Source of the DNA: JANQRZ01 sp965214485
Lineage (GTDB): Bacteria > Bacteroidota > Rhodothermia > Rhodothermales > JANQRZ01
Direction: 5' to 3'
NCBI GenBank assembly: GCA_965214485.1
Contig: CBDCBW010000012.1
Span: 62,001 to 126,000, forward strand
Length of the DNA stretch: 64,000 nucleotides
Shown piece by piece: positions 56,946-64,000 of this stretch. Below the pieces are notes generated by a model. It had not been told where the DNA came from. It did not search any database and saw only the letters and a program-made list of their open reading frames with translations. Both the position numbers and the translations under genes were made by a program. The first letter of the stretch is position 1. Every line of letters begins with the position of its first letter.

Positions 56946-59456
56946 CTACCGCATCAGCAGATAGCTCAGCTTGACGAGGAAGACGTTCTCCGGGTAGATC
57001 GCGAACGTGTCGCCGAGCTGGGTCGTGGTCGGCGTGTCGAACGGGGAGGCCGCCGGGTCGCCCGCGAAGCGGACCGTGTCGTCCTCGCCGAGGCGGGTGT
57101 GGCTCCAGACGGCGAAGACCGCCGAACCGGGGCGGTACTCCCAGCGGAGCACGGCGTTCGAGAGGAGGGACTCGAACGAGAACGCCCGGCGCTTCGGGTA
57201 GGCCTCGAACGGCTGGAGGCCGCCGGGGCTCGTGAGGAGCGCGAAGTCGCGGTAGCGCCCCCGGGCGGCGAAGAGCTGGGTGAAGAGCTGGAGCGAGAGG
57301 TTCGGGCGGAAGGTGACGCCGGTGCGGAGCTCGACCTCGAGCTCCCGCGTGTCGCGCGCGCCGAAGACGGGGAGGAAGTACCGGCCGGCCGCGCCGCCGT
57401 AGAACGGCAGCCCGCCGAGCGCGGCGTCGAGCGCGCCGAGGTCGTCGAAGGGGGCGAGCTCCTCGGGGTCGGGCGTCCCGTCGTCCGCGCCGATGGCGAA
57501 GCCGTCGCCGGTGCGGACGAGCGCCTCGTTGGCGGCCCAGGCGACCACGCCGTCGTCGGCCTCGTACCCGGCCTCGAGCGCGAGGTCAAGCCGGTCGCTC
57601 GCGTTCCAGGCGATCCCGACGCCGGTGCTCCAGCCCAGGCCGCCGCCCTGCTGGAGGCTCAGGCCGCCGCCGGCGTCGAACCGGAAGCGGCGGCGGGAGT
57701 CGCTCTCGTAGTCGGCGCTGAGGCTGACGGTGCGGCGGTTGCGGACGAGGCCCAGGCCGCGCGTCTCGCGGACGTCGAACCCGCCGGCCCCGTCGATCCC
57801 GAGGCGGAGGCCGACCTCGCTGAAGTCGCGCAGCTCCCAGTCCGAGAAGACCGAGAGGCCGAAGCCCCGGTTGGCGCGGCCCGCGTAGCTCCAGGACTGG
57901 CTGCCGTAGGCCCCGGCGCGGGCCCGGCGGAACGGCCCGACCGGCTCGCCGCCGCGCAGGAACGTCTCGCCGCCGCCGTTGACGCGGATCAGGTCGTTCT
58001 GGAGGAGCCGCCCGAGGTCGTTCGCCCGGAAGCCGTCGGAATAGACCCGGAGGCCGGAGCCCCACGTCGTCGTGCCGCGGATTTTGTCGTAGCCCGTGTA
58101 GACGGCGAAGCCGGTCTCAGACGAGGCGGCGGTGCCCGGCGGGCCGCCGGTGCGGTGGCTGAGCGTGGCGGCCCCGTCCCAGCGGTAGGTGTCGCCCGCG
58201 ACGCGCACCTCCCAGTCGCTGCCCCCGACGAGCGCCCGGCGGCCTCCGGCGGGCGCGGTGCCCCGCTCGTCGAAGGCCGTCAGCCCGGCCCCCCAGTGGG
58301 AGCGCCCGCCGAACTCCTGCTTGAGGCGGGCCGCGCCGAAGAACCGGCTCGGCGAGAAGTCCGCCCCGGTCAGCGCCGAGAGCACGCCGACCGAGAGGCC
58401 GCGCTGCGAGCGCCCGGTGAGCTTGGCCGCGCCGATGACCGGGGCCGCGCCGCCGATGCGCCGGGTGTAGAGCAGCCGCCCGTCGCGCCCGCTGTCGATG
58501 GTGTAGTCGAAGATGGCGGTGCCTTCGAGGAAGAACGGGCGGCGCTCCTCGAAGAAGGTCTCGAACGTCGAGAGGTTCAGCTCGGCGGGGTCGGCCTCGA
58601 CCTGCCCGAAGTCGGGGTTGAGCGTGGCGTCGAGGATGAGGTTCGAGGCGAGGCCGAGCTTGAGGTCCGCGCCGGCGTCGCCGCCGAGCGCCGCGTCCCC
58701 CGTGCCGGGGCGGGCGGCGTCCTCGAACGTCCGGGCGCGTGAGAGGGTGTAGGGCGTGAGCTGCACCGTCCGGCGCGGGGCGATCCCGCGCAGGCCCGCG
58801 AGGTGCCCGGCGATGAACCCGGTGCCCTGGTTCTCCCGCGTGACCGGCTGCCACGAGGCGGTCTCGCTCCGGCGGGGGATGACGCGCTGGAACTGCACGC
58901 CCCACGTCTGCTCCTCGGCCCGCGAGAAGCGGAGCATCGAGTAGGGGATCGCCAGCTCCGCCACCCAGCCGTCGGGCGTGAGGCGGACCGCCGAGGCCCA
59001 CACGGCGTCCCACGAGCGGTCGAAGTCGCCGCCGTTCTGGACGGCGTCGAGCTGCACCCCGGCGGCGGTGACGGTGAAGACGAACGCCGTCCGCCCGTCG
59101 CGGTAGCCGTCGATGGCGACGACGAAGCGGTCGGCCCCGCCGGGGGCGTCGCGGCGGCTGAGCGGGCGGCGGATGGCCTCCGGCTCGGGGTCGTGCAGCA
59201 CCGCGCCGACCCAGAGCGCGCGCTCGCCGTAGAGCACGCGGACTTCCGTCTCGAACGAGGCCGGGGCCCCCTCGTCGGGCTCGAACTGCACGAAGTCCGC
59301 CGCCACGCCCGCCGCGCCCCACGCCGCCTCGTCGAGCCGCCCATCGACCGACATCGCGCCCCCGGCCGGGGCCGCCTCGACGGTGCGGGGCTCGGTGCCC
59401 GCCACCTGAGCGGGCACGAGGACCTGAAGGAGCAAGAGGAGGAGCGCGCCGATCAT
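56946..59456 (-). CDS. DUF5916-type outer-membrane protein with N-terminal CBM9-like domain
   Basis: An 836-residue exported protein. Residues 1-20 are a signal sequence (MIGALLLLLLQVLVPAQVAG). The N-terminal domain resembles carbohydrate-binding family 9 (MSVDGRLDEAAWGAAGVAAD, VRVLYGERALWVGAVLHDPE, DRFVVAIDGYRDGRTAFVFT, ELAIPYSMLRFS). The DUF5916 core follows (NPDFGQVEADPAELNLSTFE, FFEERRPFFLEG, LLYTRRIGG). The long C-terminal part alternates aromatic and polar residues in beta-barrel style and ends in LVKLSYLLMR. Typical of Bacteroidota/Rhodothermota surface proteins; ligand unknown. A TATCTTCG box lies five bases before the ATG, so the mRNA may be leaderless. Confidence 0.85.
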   Translation of the reverse strand: MIGALLLLLLQVLVPAQVAGTEPRTVEAAPAGGAMSVDGRLDEAAWGAAGVAADFVQFEPDEGAPASFETEVRVLYGERALWVGAVLHDPEPEAIRRPLSRRDAPGGADRFVVAIDGYRDGRTAFVFTVTAAGVQLDAVQNGGDFDRSWDAVWASAVRLTPDGWVAELAIPYSMLRFSRAEEQTWGVQFQRVIPRRSETASWQPVTRENQGTGFIAGHLAGLRGIAPRRTVQLTPYTLSRARTFEDAARPGTGDAALGGDAGADLKLGLASNLILDATLNPDFGQVEADPAELNLSTFETFFEERRPFFLEGTAIFDYTIDSGRDGRLLYTRRIGGAAPVIGAAKLTGRSQRGLSVGVLSALTGADFSPSRFFGAARLKQEFGGRSHWGAGLTAFDERGTAPAGGRRALVGGSDWEVRVAGDTYRWDGAATLSHRTGGPPGTAASSETGFAVYTGYDKIRGTTTWGSGLRVYSDGFRANDLGRLLQNDLIRVNGGGETFLRGGEPVGPFRRARAGAYGSQSWSYAGRANRGFGLSVFSDWELRDFSEVGLRLGIDGAGGFDVRETRGLGLVRNRRTVSLSADYESDSRRRFRFDAGGGLSLQQGGGLGWSTGVGIAWNASDRLDLALEAGYEADDGVVAWAANEALVRTGDGFAIGADDGTPDPEELAPFDDLGALDAALGGLPFYGGAAGRYFLPVFGARDTRELEVELRTGVTFRPNLSLQLFTQLFAARGRYRDFALLTSPGGLQPFEAYPKRRAFSFESLLSNAVLRWEYRPGSAVFAVWSHTRLGEDDTVRFAGDPAASPFDTPTTTQLGDTFAIYPENVFLVKLSYLLMR

Positions 59457-59460
59457 GCAG

Positions 59461-59468
59461 CGAAGATA
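59461..59468 (-). promoter_or_regulatory. Possible -7 element (TATCTTCG) before the DUF5916 gene
   Basis: TATCTTCG on the minus strand ends five bases before the ATG at 59456. If it is a -7 box, transcription would start at or near the start codon. Confidence 0.25.
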
Positions 59469-59567
59469 GCAGACCCGAGCGGGAGCGCCGCGCCGCGAGC
59501 GACGAACAACGAGTGATAAACGGCCGAGTGGTAGTTTCGGGTGCCCGCTCGCCCTTCGCCGCCTGCC

Positions 59568-60179
59568 GTGTCCGACGCCTACCGCACGCTCCTCCGCCCG
59601 GCCCGCGCAGAGCCGCCCAAAACGAAGGGCTCCCGCTTCATCGGCGACGCCTTTCCGGCGGCGACCGAAGCCGAGGCCGAGGCCCACCTCGCCGCCGTCC
59701 GAAAGCGCGAGCACGCGGCGACGCACTGGTGCTGGGCGTGGCGCATCGGGACCGAAGGCGACGCCTTCCGCACCAGCGACGACGGCGAGCCGAGCGGCAG
59801 CGCGGGCGCGCCCATCCTCCGGCAGATCGACGCCCGCGGCCTCACCAACACCGTCGCCGTCGTGACGCGCTACTACGGCGGGACGAAGCTCGGCACCGGC
59901 GGCCTCGTCCGGGCCTACGGCGAAGCGGCCTCCGACGCACTCGGCGCGGCGCGCATCGTCGAGCGCATCGTCCGCGTCCCCGTCCGCCTCCGCTTCGCCT
60001 ACGACGACACGTCGCCCGCGATGCACACCCTCCACCGCTTCGACGCGCATGTCGCCGAGCAGCACTACTCCGGCGAGACCGAGCTCGTCGTCCACGTCCG
60101 CCGCTCCGAGGCCGAGGCGCTGCGCGCCGCCTTCGTCGAAGCCCTCGGCGGGCGCGGGACCGCGGAGCCGGTGGGCTAG
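59568..60179 (+). CDS. YigZ/IMPACT family protein
   Basis: A 203-residue cytosolic protein from a GTG at 59568 (another in-frame GTG is at 59541). It has the UPF0029/IMPACT N-terminal domain (KTKGSRFIGDAFPA, ATHWCWAWRIGTEGDAFRTS, DDGEPSGSAGAPILRQI, AVVTRYYGGTKLGTGGLVRA) and the C-terminal DUF1949-type domain. E. coli YigZ has this architecture and is linked to translation-related regulation; the exact role is unclear. Its stop codon lies at the start of a direct repeat that recurs at 61457. Confidence 0.88.
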   Translation: MSDAYRTLLRPARAEPPKTKGSRFIGDAFPAATEAEAEAHLAAVRKREHAATHWCWAWRIGTEGDAFRTSDDGEPSGSAGAPILRQIDARGLTNTVAVVTRYYGGTKLGTGGLVRAYGEAASDALGAARIVERIVRVPVRLRFAYDDTSPAMHTLHRFDAHVAEQHYSGETELVVHVRRSEAEALRAAFVEALGGRGTAEPVG

Positions 60180-60236
60180 GGCCTCGGCAGGCGGTCTGCT
60201 GCTTTCTGAACCGGAGACGCCTCGTGCCGAGCGAGC
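60173..60236. repeat. Direct repeat, left copy (flanks the lipoprotein gene)
   Basis: About 64 bp starting GGGCTAGGGCCTCGG, with TGCTGCTTTCTGAACC and AGACGCCTCGTGC in the middle. It recurs at 61457-61520 with only a few differences (offset 1284 bp) and covers the stop codon of the YigZ-type gene. Confidence 0.8.
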
Positions 60237-60457
60237 GCGACGGAGTGGAAAGAAGGGGAGGAATGGACGGAATGGGAGGAATGGGAGGAGTGGAGGGAAG
60301 GGAGATGGCGGGGCGGCCCACGGCGGGGCGGCCGTGTTCCGGGTTGCGCCATGCTTCACCGGGGCGAACCAGGGCGCAGGGCCGTGCGGCGCAACTCCTT
60401 CGCGAGGATCAGCGGGGGCGGACCGGGGTATGCTGACCACGCCAACCCGATGCTGCC

Positions 60458-61384
60458 ATGCCGATCCGCGCTGCCCTTTGCCTCGCCCTGTCGCTCGCCG
60501 CGTGCACCACGCCGGAGCGGGCCGACGAGCGCGCCGTCCCCGTCCGCGCCGCCGCCACCGAGCCCCGCTTCAGCGTGCCCGCCGACGAGTTCGGCGACTA
60601 CTGGTACCAGGGCCTCGCGGAGATCACGAGCTACGACCTCCAGCAGGCGCGCTACGGCGAGGTCCACCCCGGCGAGGCCGTGCTGATCTACGTCACCGAG
60701 CCGTTCCTCGAAGGCAAACACGTCAAGGCCGACGACGCGGGCACCGCCGACGCCGTGACGGTCCTCAAGCTGAACGCGACCCGGACGTTCAACACGGGCC
60801 TCTACCCGTACTCGATGATGACCTCGGTCTTCGCGCCCGTCGAGGGCGGCCCGGCGCTGAAGGTCACCACCTCGTCGCAGGAGTGGTGCGGGCACACGTT
60901 CACGCAACTCAACCGCCGCGACGGGGGCTACCGCCTCCGCCTCTATTCCTACTTCGAGAGCGAGAGCGACCAGGAGCGCGCGCTGCCCGGCCTCCTCGAA
61001 GACGACCTCTGGACCCAGCTTCGCCTCAACCCCGACGCGCTCCCGACCGGCGACCTTACGCTCGTCCCCGGCACCGTCTACCAGCGCCTCAGCCACCTCC
61101 ACCTCGAACCCAAACAGGCGACCGCCACCCTCACCGACGGCGGCGACGGGACGCGAACCTACGCGCTCACCTACCCCGAACTCGACCGGACGCTCGCCAT
61201 CACCTTCGCCGCCGCCTTCCCGCACACCGTCGAGAGGTGGACCGAGACCCAGGGCTCCGAGGCTCAGACGCTTACCACGACGGCCACGCGCAAGGGGCGG
61301 GAAATGCTGCCCTATTGGTCGCTCAACAGCCGGGCCGACACGCCGCGCCGCGAAGCACTGAGGCTAAATGGACCCCAGGATTAA
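60458..61384 (+). CDS. Lipoprotein of the family often labelled septum-formation-inhibitor-like
   Basis: A 308-residue protein with lipobox MPIRAALCLALSLAAC (Cys16). Bacteroidota relatives are recognised by FGDYWYQGLAEITSYDLQQA, RYGEVHPGEAVLIYVTEPFL, VLKLNATRTFNTGLYPYSMM, SQEWCGHTFTQLN and LRLYSYFESESDQERALPGL. Some databases label these as Maf-like, but no Maf active site is visible, so I treat the function as unknown. It is flanked by two 64-bp direct repeats at 60173-60236 and 61457-61520. Confidence 0.78.
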   Translation: MPIRAALCLALSLAACTTPERADERAVPVRAAATEPRFSVPADEFGDYWYQGLAEITSYDLQQARYGEVHPGEAVLIYVTEPFLEGKHVKADDAGTADAVTVLKLNATRTFNTGLYPYSMMTSVFAPVEGGPALKVTTSSQEWCGHTFTQLNRRDGGYRLRLYSYFESESDQERALPGLLEDDLWTQLRLNPDALPTGDLTLVPGTVYQRLSHLHLEPKQATATLTDGGDGTRTYALTYPELDRTLAITFAAAFPHTVERWTETQGSEAQTLTTTATRKGREMLPYWSLNSRADTPRREALRLNGPQD

Positions 61385-61456
61385 ATGGACCACGGTGGCA
61401 GTCGGCCTTCCCGAGCGCTGTCTGCTCGGTGAAGCCCCGACGCCGCTTGCCTCGGG

Positions 61457-61520
61457 GGGCTAGTGCCTCGGCAGGCGGTCTGCTGCTTTCTGAACCCGAG
61501 ACGCCTCGTGCGGAGAGAGC
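61457..61520. repeat. Direct repeat, right copy (flanks the lipoprotein gene)
   Basis: Second copy of the repeat at 60173-60236, sharing the leading GGGCTAG and the run TGCTGCTTTCTGAACC. It lies between the lipoprotein gene and tRNA-Met. Confidence 0.8.
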
Positions 61521-61595
61521 GACGGAATGGGAGGCGTGGAGGGAATGGGAGAAATGGAGACGGCGGTCTCCATCTGCCCGGGCGGGGCGGAGCGG

Positions 61596-61669
61596 TGGCG
61601 TGGGGGAGACTTGAACTCCCGACCTCCGGGTTATGAATCCGACGCTCTAACCAGCTGAGCTACCACGCC
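61596..61669 (-). tRNA. tRNA-Met (CAT anticodon)
   Basis: A complete cloverleaf on the minus strand. Acceptor arms GGCGTGG (61663-61669) and CCACGCC pair over 7 bp; the D-stem is GCTC/GAGC. The anticodon loop is TTCATAA with anticodon CAT. The T-stem is GGGAG/CTCCC with loop TTCAAGT, and the discriminator is A. The anticodon stem TCGGA/CCCGG has an A31-C39 mismatch, as seen in some other elongator tRNA-Met genes. CCA is not encoded. A tRNA-Ile2 (also CAT) is possible but less likely. Confidence 0.93.
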
Positions 61670-61690
61670 AGAGGGGCTCGCTCGGCTCCT

Positions 61691-61801
61691 GTCATCCCGA
61701 GCGCAGCGAAAGAACTCGGCCGAGGCGGTCGCTTCGAGAGAGTCGCTGTCGCCTCGAGAGAGTCTTCGACTTCGGCTCTGCGAGCTTCCGCTCAGAATGA
61801 C
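61691..61801. repeat. Dispersed hairpin repeat, family B copy 3
   Basis: Begins GTCATCCCGAGCGCAGCGAA and ends CTTCCGCTCAGAATGAC, with a GCTTCGAGAGAGTCGCTGTC, GCCTCGAGAGAGTC internal duplication. It fills most of the tRNA-Met/holB gap. Confidence 0.75.
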
Positions 61802-61907
61802 AAGGTCAAGCAGAACCCTCAAGATAGCGCCTTCGGCGGCGGCCGTTCAACGTTTTTCGTCCGCCCGACGGTGAAGCCGCTCCGAAAACGATGGGGCCGG
61901 CGGCGGT

Positions 61908-61915
61908 ATCTTTCC
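61908..61915 (+). promoter_or_regulatory. Possible -7 element (TATCTTTC) before the delta' gene
   Basis: TATCTTTC begins 25 bp before the ATG at 61933 and resembles the other TATCTT boxes in this window. No -33 motif evident. Confidence 0.25.
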
Positions 61916-61932
61916 GGGCAAAACGAGCGGCT

Positions 61933-63105
61933 ATGGGCTGGGAGCAGGTCATCGGGCAGGAGCGGGCGGTGGAGACGCTGCGGCGGGCGGTGGCGGGCGA
62001 GCGGGTGGCGCACGCCTACCTCTTCCACGGGCCGGACGGCGTCGGCAAGCGGGCGGCGGCGCTGGCCCTCGCGCAGGCGCTCGAGTGCCGGCAGCGGCCG
62101 CCCGACCGGAGCGATCCGTGCGGCGAGTGCCCGGCCTGCCACAAGGCGGGACGGATGCTGCACCCGGACGTGCACGTCTACCTCCCGCAGCCCAAAGACG
62201 CGGGCGCGGACGACCTCGCGGCCCGGCTTCAACGCCTCGGCGAGAACCCCTACGCCGAGGTCGACTTCCGCCGACGCCCGGCGCTGGACGACCCGGCCAA
62301 AACCTCCTCCCGGCAGGCGATCTACAACGTGGACCGCCTCCGCGAGATCACGCGCGACCTCCGCTACCGCCCCGCCGAGGGCCGGGTCAACTTCGCCCTC
62401 CTCACCGACGCCGACGCCATGAACGAGGCCTCGGCCAACGCCTTCCTCAAGGGGCTGGAGGAGCCCGGCGAGCAGACCGTCATCGTCCTCACCGCGAGCC
62501 ACCCGGACCGGCTGCTGCCGACGATCCTCTCGCGCTGCCAGCGCCTCCGGTTCGACCCGCTTCCGGCGGAGGCTCTCGAAGCGGCGCTCGCCGAGCGCGA
62601 AGGCATCGAGCCGGGCCCGGCGGCCCTGCTGGCCCGGATGGCCGACGGGTCGTACGCGCGGGCGCTCGCGCTGGCCGGGAGCCCAGAACTGACCCGGCAG
62701 CGCGACGGCGTGCTCGCCTTCTTCCGCGCCGCCTACTCCGGCTCCAGCGGGGCGCTCGACGACCTGGTCGCCGACCTCGCCGGGCTGGGGCGCGAGGGGC
62801 TCAAGGGCGTGCTGCACCTGATGCTCGGCTGGGTGCGCGACCTCCTCCTCGCCCGCCACGCCGGAGCCCAGGCGGCGCTCGTCAACGTGGACCAGCGCGC
62901 CGCCGTCGAGGGCTTCGTGGCGAACCTCCCGGCGGCGCGGCTCGACGCCCTCGCCGGCCTCGTCGAGCACGCCCTCGACCTCGTCGAGCGCAACGCGAAC
63001 CCGACGCTCGTGCTGACCGTCCTCGCCGACGCGCTCCGGGCGGCGATGCACGGACACGACCGCCGCCGCCTCTTCACCCCGCTCGCCGAGCCGATGACGG
63101 CATAG
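61933..63105 (+). CDS. holB: DNA polymerase III delta' subunit (clamp loader)
   Basis: A 390-residue AAA+ protein of the replicative clamp loader. Start at ATG 61933 (MGWEQVIGQERAVETLRRAV). It has the P-loop GPDGVGKRAAALALAQ, a zinc-binding CGECPACHKAG, a Walker-B-like region (NFALLTDADAMNEASANAFL), KGLEEPGEQTVIVLTASHPD and LPTILSRCQRLRFDPL. The P-loop Lys-Arg instead of Lys-Thr/Ser indicates a non-hydrolysing delta' type. The C-terminal helical collar is present. Confidence 0.92.
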   Translation: MGWEQVIGQERAVETLRRAVAGERVAHAYLFHGPDGVGKRAAALALAQALECRQRPPDRSDPCGECPACHKAGRMLHPDVHVYLPQPKDAGADDLAARLQRLGENPYAEVDFRRRPALDDPAKTSSRQAIYNVDRLREITRDLRYRPAEGRVNFALLTDADAMNEASANAFLKGLEEPGEQTVIVLTASHPDRLLPTILSRCQRLRFDPLPAEALEAALAEREGIEPGPAALLARMADGSYARALALAGSPELTRQRDGVLAFFRAAYSGSSGALDDLVADLAGLGREGLKGVLHLMLGWVRDLLLARHAGAQAALVNVDQRAAVEGFVANLPAARLDALAGLVEHALDLVERNANPTLVLTVLADALRAAMHGHDRRRLFTPLAEPMTA

Positions 63106-63171
63106 GAGGGCGTGGAGGGCGTGGAAAAGGGAACCGAGAAAGCTGCTGATACCCTTTCTCTGAATTACTGA

Positions 63172-63254
63172 GTCCTTCCCGCGCAGGCGGGAATTCATAC
63201 GGCGAGGGCGCGTGGCTCAACCCTCGCATGGGTCCCCGCCTTCGCGGGGATGAC
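63172..63254. repeat. REP-like hairpin, family A copy 5
   Basis: Left stem CCTTCCCGCGCAGGCGGGAA, right stem GGTCCCCGCCTTCGCGGGGA, TGAC: the family A design with a diverged loop. Confidence 0.65.
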
Positions 63255-63306
63255 TTGAAGGGGATGACTTGAAGGGGATGACTTGAAGGGGATGACTTGA
63301 AGGGGA
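63246..63306. repeat. 14-bp tandem repeat, four copies
   Basis: Four copies of GGGGATGACTTGAA, the first continuing directly from the end of the family A hairpin, as if its GGGGATGAC end had been amplified. The rest of the gap 63307-63388 shows no feature. Confidence 0.9.
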
Positions 63307-63388
63307 GGAGGGCGCACAAACTCAGCGATTTGGTATGAGACCGTGATGCTTACGCGAGGCTCGTCCCTCCACTGCTCCCACGCCGTAA

Positions 63389-64000
63389 TCAGTTCCGCAG
63401 GCTCGCGTTCGCGGCGAGCGCGAGGGCGACCGAGACGGCGAGGCCGATCCCGGCGTAGAGCAGGTCCCGGCCCATCAGCCGGAGGCTGTCGCCGAGCGGG
63501 CGATGGACGAGCGCGCGGCTCCACGTCAGCCCGAGCTCGCGCCCGCCGAGGAGGCCGATGAACACCCACGTCGTGCTCATCGGGATCACGCTGACCTGGT
63601 GGAAGCCGAAGAGCAGGAGCGCGTAGACGAAGTCGATCACGGTCGCCGCGCGGAGGTCGAGCGTGTCGGACTTCTCGGTAACGACCCGCTGGATGCGGTC
63701 GCCGCGCAGGTAGAACAGCACGCCGAGGCCGAAGAAGATCGTGAGCGCGAAGGCGAGGAAGGCGGCGGGGCCGAGCGAGCGCGGGAGGTAGACCGCGACG
63801 TTGGCCATGTCCTGCATGATCCAACTCGACCACAGGAAGCCGGTCGAGGCCCACTGCAGCGGCGTCCACCACCGCGAGGCCGGGCCGGTGAAGCCGCCGC
63901 CGAGCGCCCGCGTCACGGCGATCCACACGGCGAGGCCGACGGCGAAGGCGACGACGTACCCCGCCAGGCTCTTGACGAGGACGGCCTCGACGCCCACCGC
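63389..64000 (-). CDS. Multi-pass membrane protein (5' end cut by window edge)
   Basis: The visible 203 residues contain five or so transmembrane helices (KSLAGYVVAFAVGLAVWIAV, GPAAFLAFALTIFFGLGVLF, VIDFVYALLLFGFHQVSVIP, LYAGIGLAVSVALALAA). Noteworthy polar stretches are WWTPLQWASTGFLWSSWIMQ followed by DMANVAVYLPR, and MSTTWVFIGLLGGRELGLTW. The frame is open to the edge, so the N-terminus lies outside; the GTG near 63997 is not necessarily the start. I recall similar proteins annotated only as conserved hypothetical or transporter-like, so no function is claimed. Confidence 0.7.
   Translation of the reverse strand, partial: AVGVEAVLVKSLAGYVVAFAVGLAVWIAVTRALGGGFTGPASRWWTPLQWASTGFLWSSWIMQDMANVAVYLPRSLGPAAFLAFALTIFFGLGVLFYLRGDRIQRVVTEKSDTLDLRAATVIDFVYALLLFGFHQVSVIPMSTTWVFIGLLGGRELGLTWSRALVHRPLGDSLRLMGRDLLYAGIGLAVSVALALAANASLRN

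Noticed and set aside
59457..60440. N-terminal extension of the DUF5916-type gene across the YigZ-type gene
   Set aside because: The extension is the antisense of the YigZ-type gene, whose motifs are clear; the real start has a signal peptide at 59456.
60458..61384. Maf/septum formation inhibitor
   Set aside because: Database-style naming only: the protein has a lipobox and no Maf nucleotide-pyrophosphatase motif, so I left the function open.

Overview
The window is a high-GC (roughly 70 % by eye) chromosomal segment from a Bacteroidota/Rhodothermota-type bacterium. It most resembles the Rhodothermales (Rubricoccaceae/Salinibacter relatives). Supporting signs are C-terminal type IX secretion (Por) sorting domains on two secreted proteins, two tandem GWxTD-domain proteins, a DUF5916-type outer-membrane protein, a few TATCTTTG-like -7 promoter elements, and almost no Shine-Dalgarno sequences. 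Species assignment is inference only.

Layout. 1-3.9 kb: purF (cut by the left edge), then a tightly overlapped minus-strand operon of an NSS-family transporter and two small envelope proteins. 4.0-7.0 kb: a 3-kb low-GC island with three secreted or lipoprotein genes, bounded by 26-bp direct repeats, one of which is the 3' end of the GAF-domain gene at 6981-9368. 9.6-16.6 kb: accD, tsaB, an EF-G paralogue, 5-formyl-THF cyclo-ligase, an AhpD-like protein, a tryptophan 2,3-dioxygenase-family protein and a small Cys/His protein. 16.8-21.2 kb: an accessory zone with a nucleotidyltransferase-like/unknown two-gene pair, a one-polypeptide methyltransferase-nuclease, palindromic repeats, a 21-bp repeat array and a gene remnant. 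21.3-27.5 kb: two T9SS-sorted proteins (one frameshifted), a methyltransferase/ATP-grasp fusion and a Ca2+/Na+ antiporter. 27.8-34.8 kb: ffh, rpsP (with a very long acidic tail), rimM, trmD, rplS, an MqnA/D-like protein, smpB and tyrS. 34.8-44.7 kb: a beta-barrel protein, the two GWxTD proteins, purK-purE and ftsK. 44.8-56.6 kb: a glycosyltransferase, two secreted amidohydrolases (one without its HxH motif), gcvT, comB, an AcuI-like reductase, an FAD oxidoreductase, small membrane proteins and a secreted beta-helix-like protein. 56.9-64 kb: a DUF5916-type barrel protein, a YigZ/IMPACT protein, a lipoprotein, tRNA-Met, a DNA polymerase III delta'-type subunit and a membrane protein cut by the right edge.

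Housekeeping genes dominate (translation, purine synthesis, cell division, protein targeting). The unusual material is concentrated in the island at 4-7 kb, the accessory zone at 16.8-21.2 kb, and a rich set of intergenic repeats: at least four palindromic or dispersed families, a 166-bp MITE-like element, and tandem repeats of 9, 14, 16, 17 and 21 bp. No CRISPR array, rRNA, transposase or integrase gene was seen. All starts were chosen by eye from family alignment, signal peptides or stop/start overlaps.
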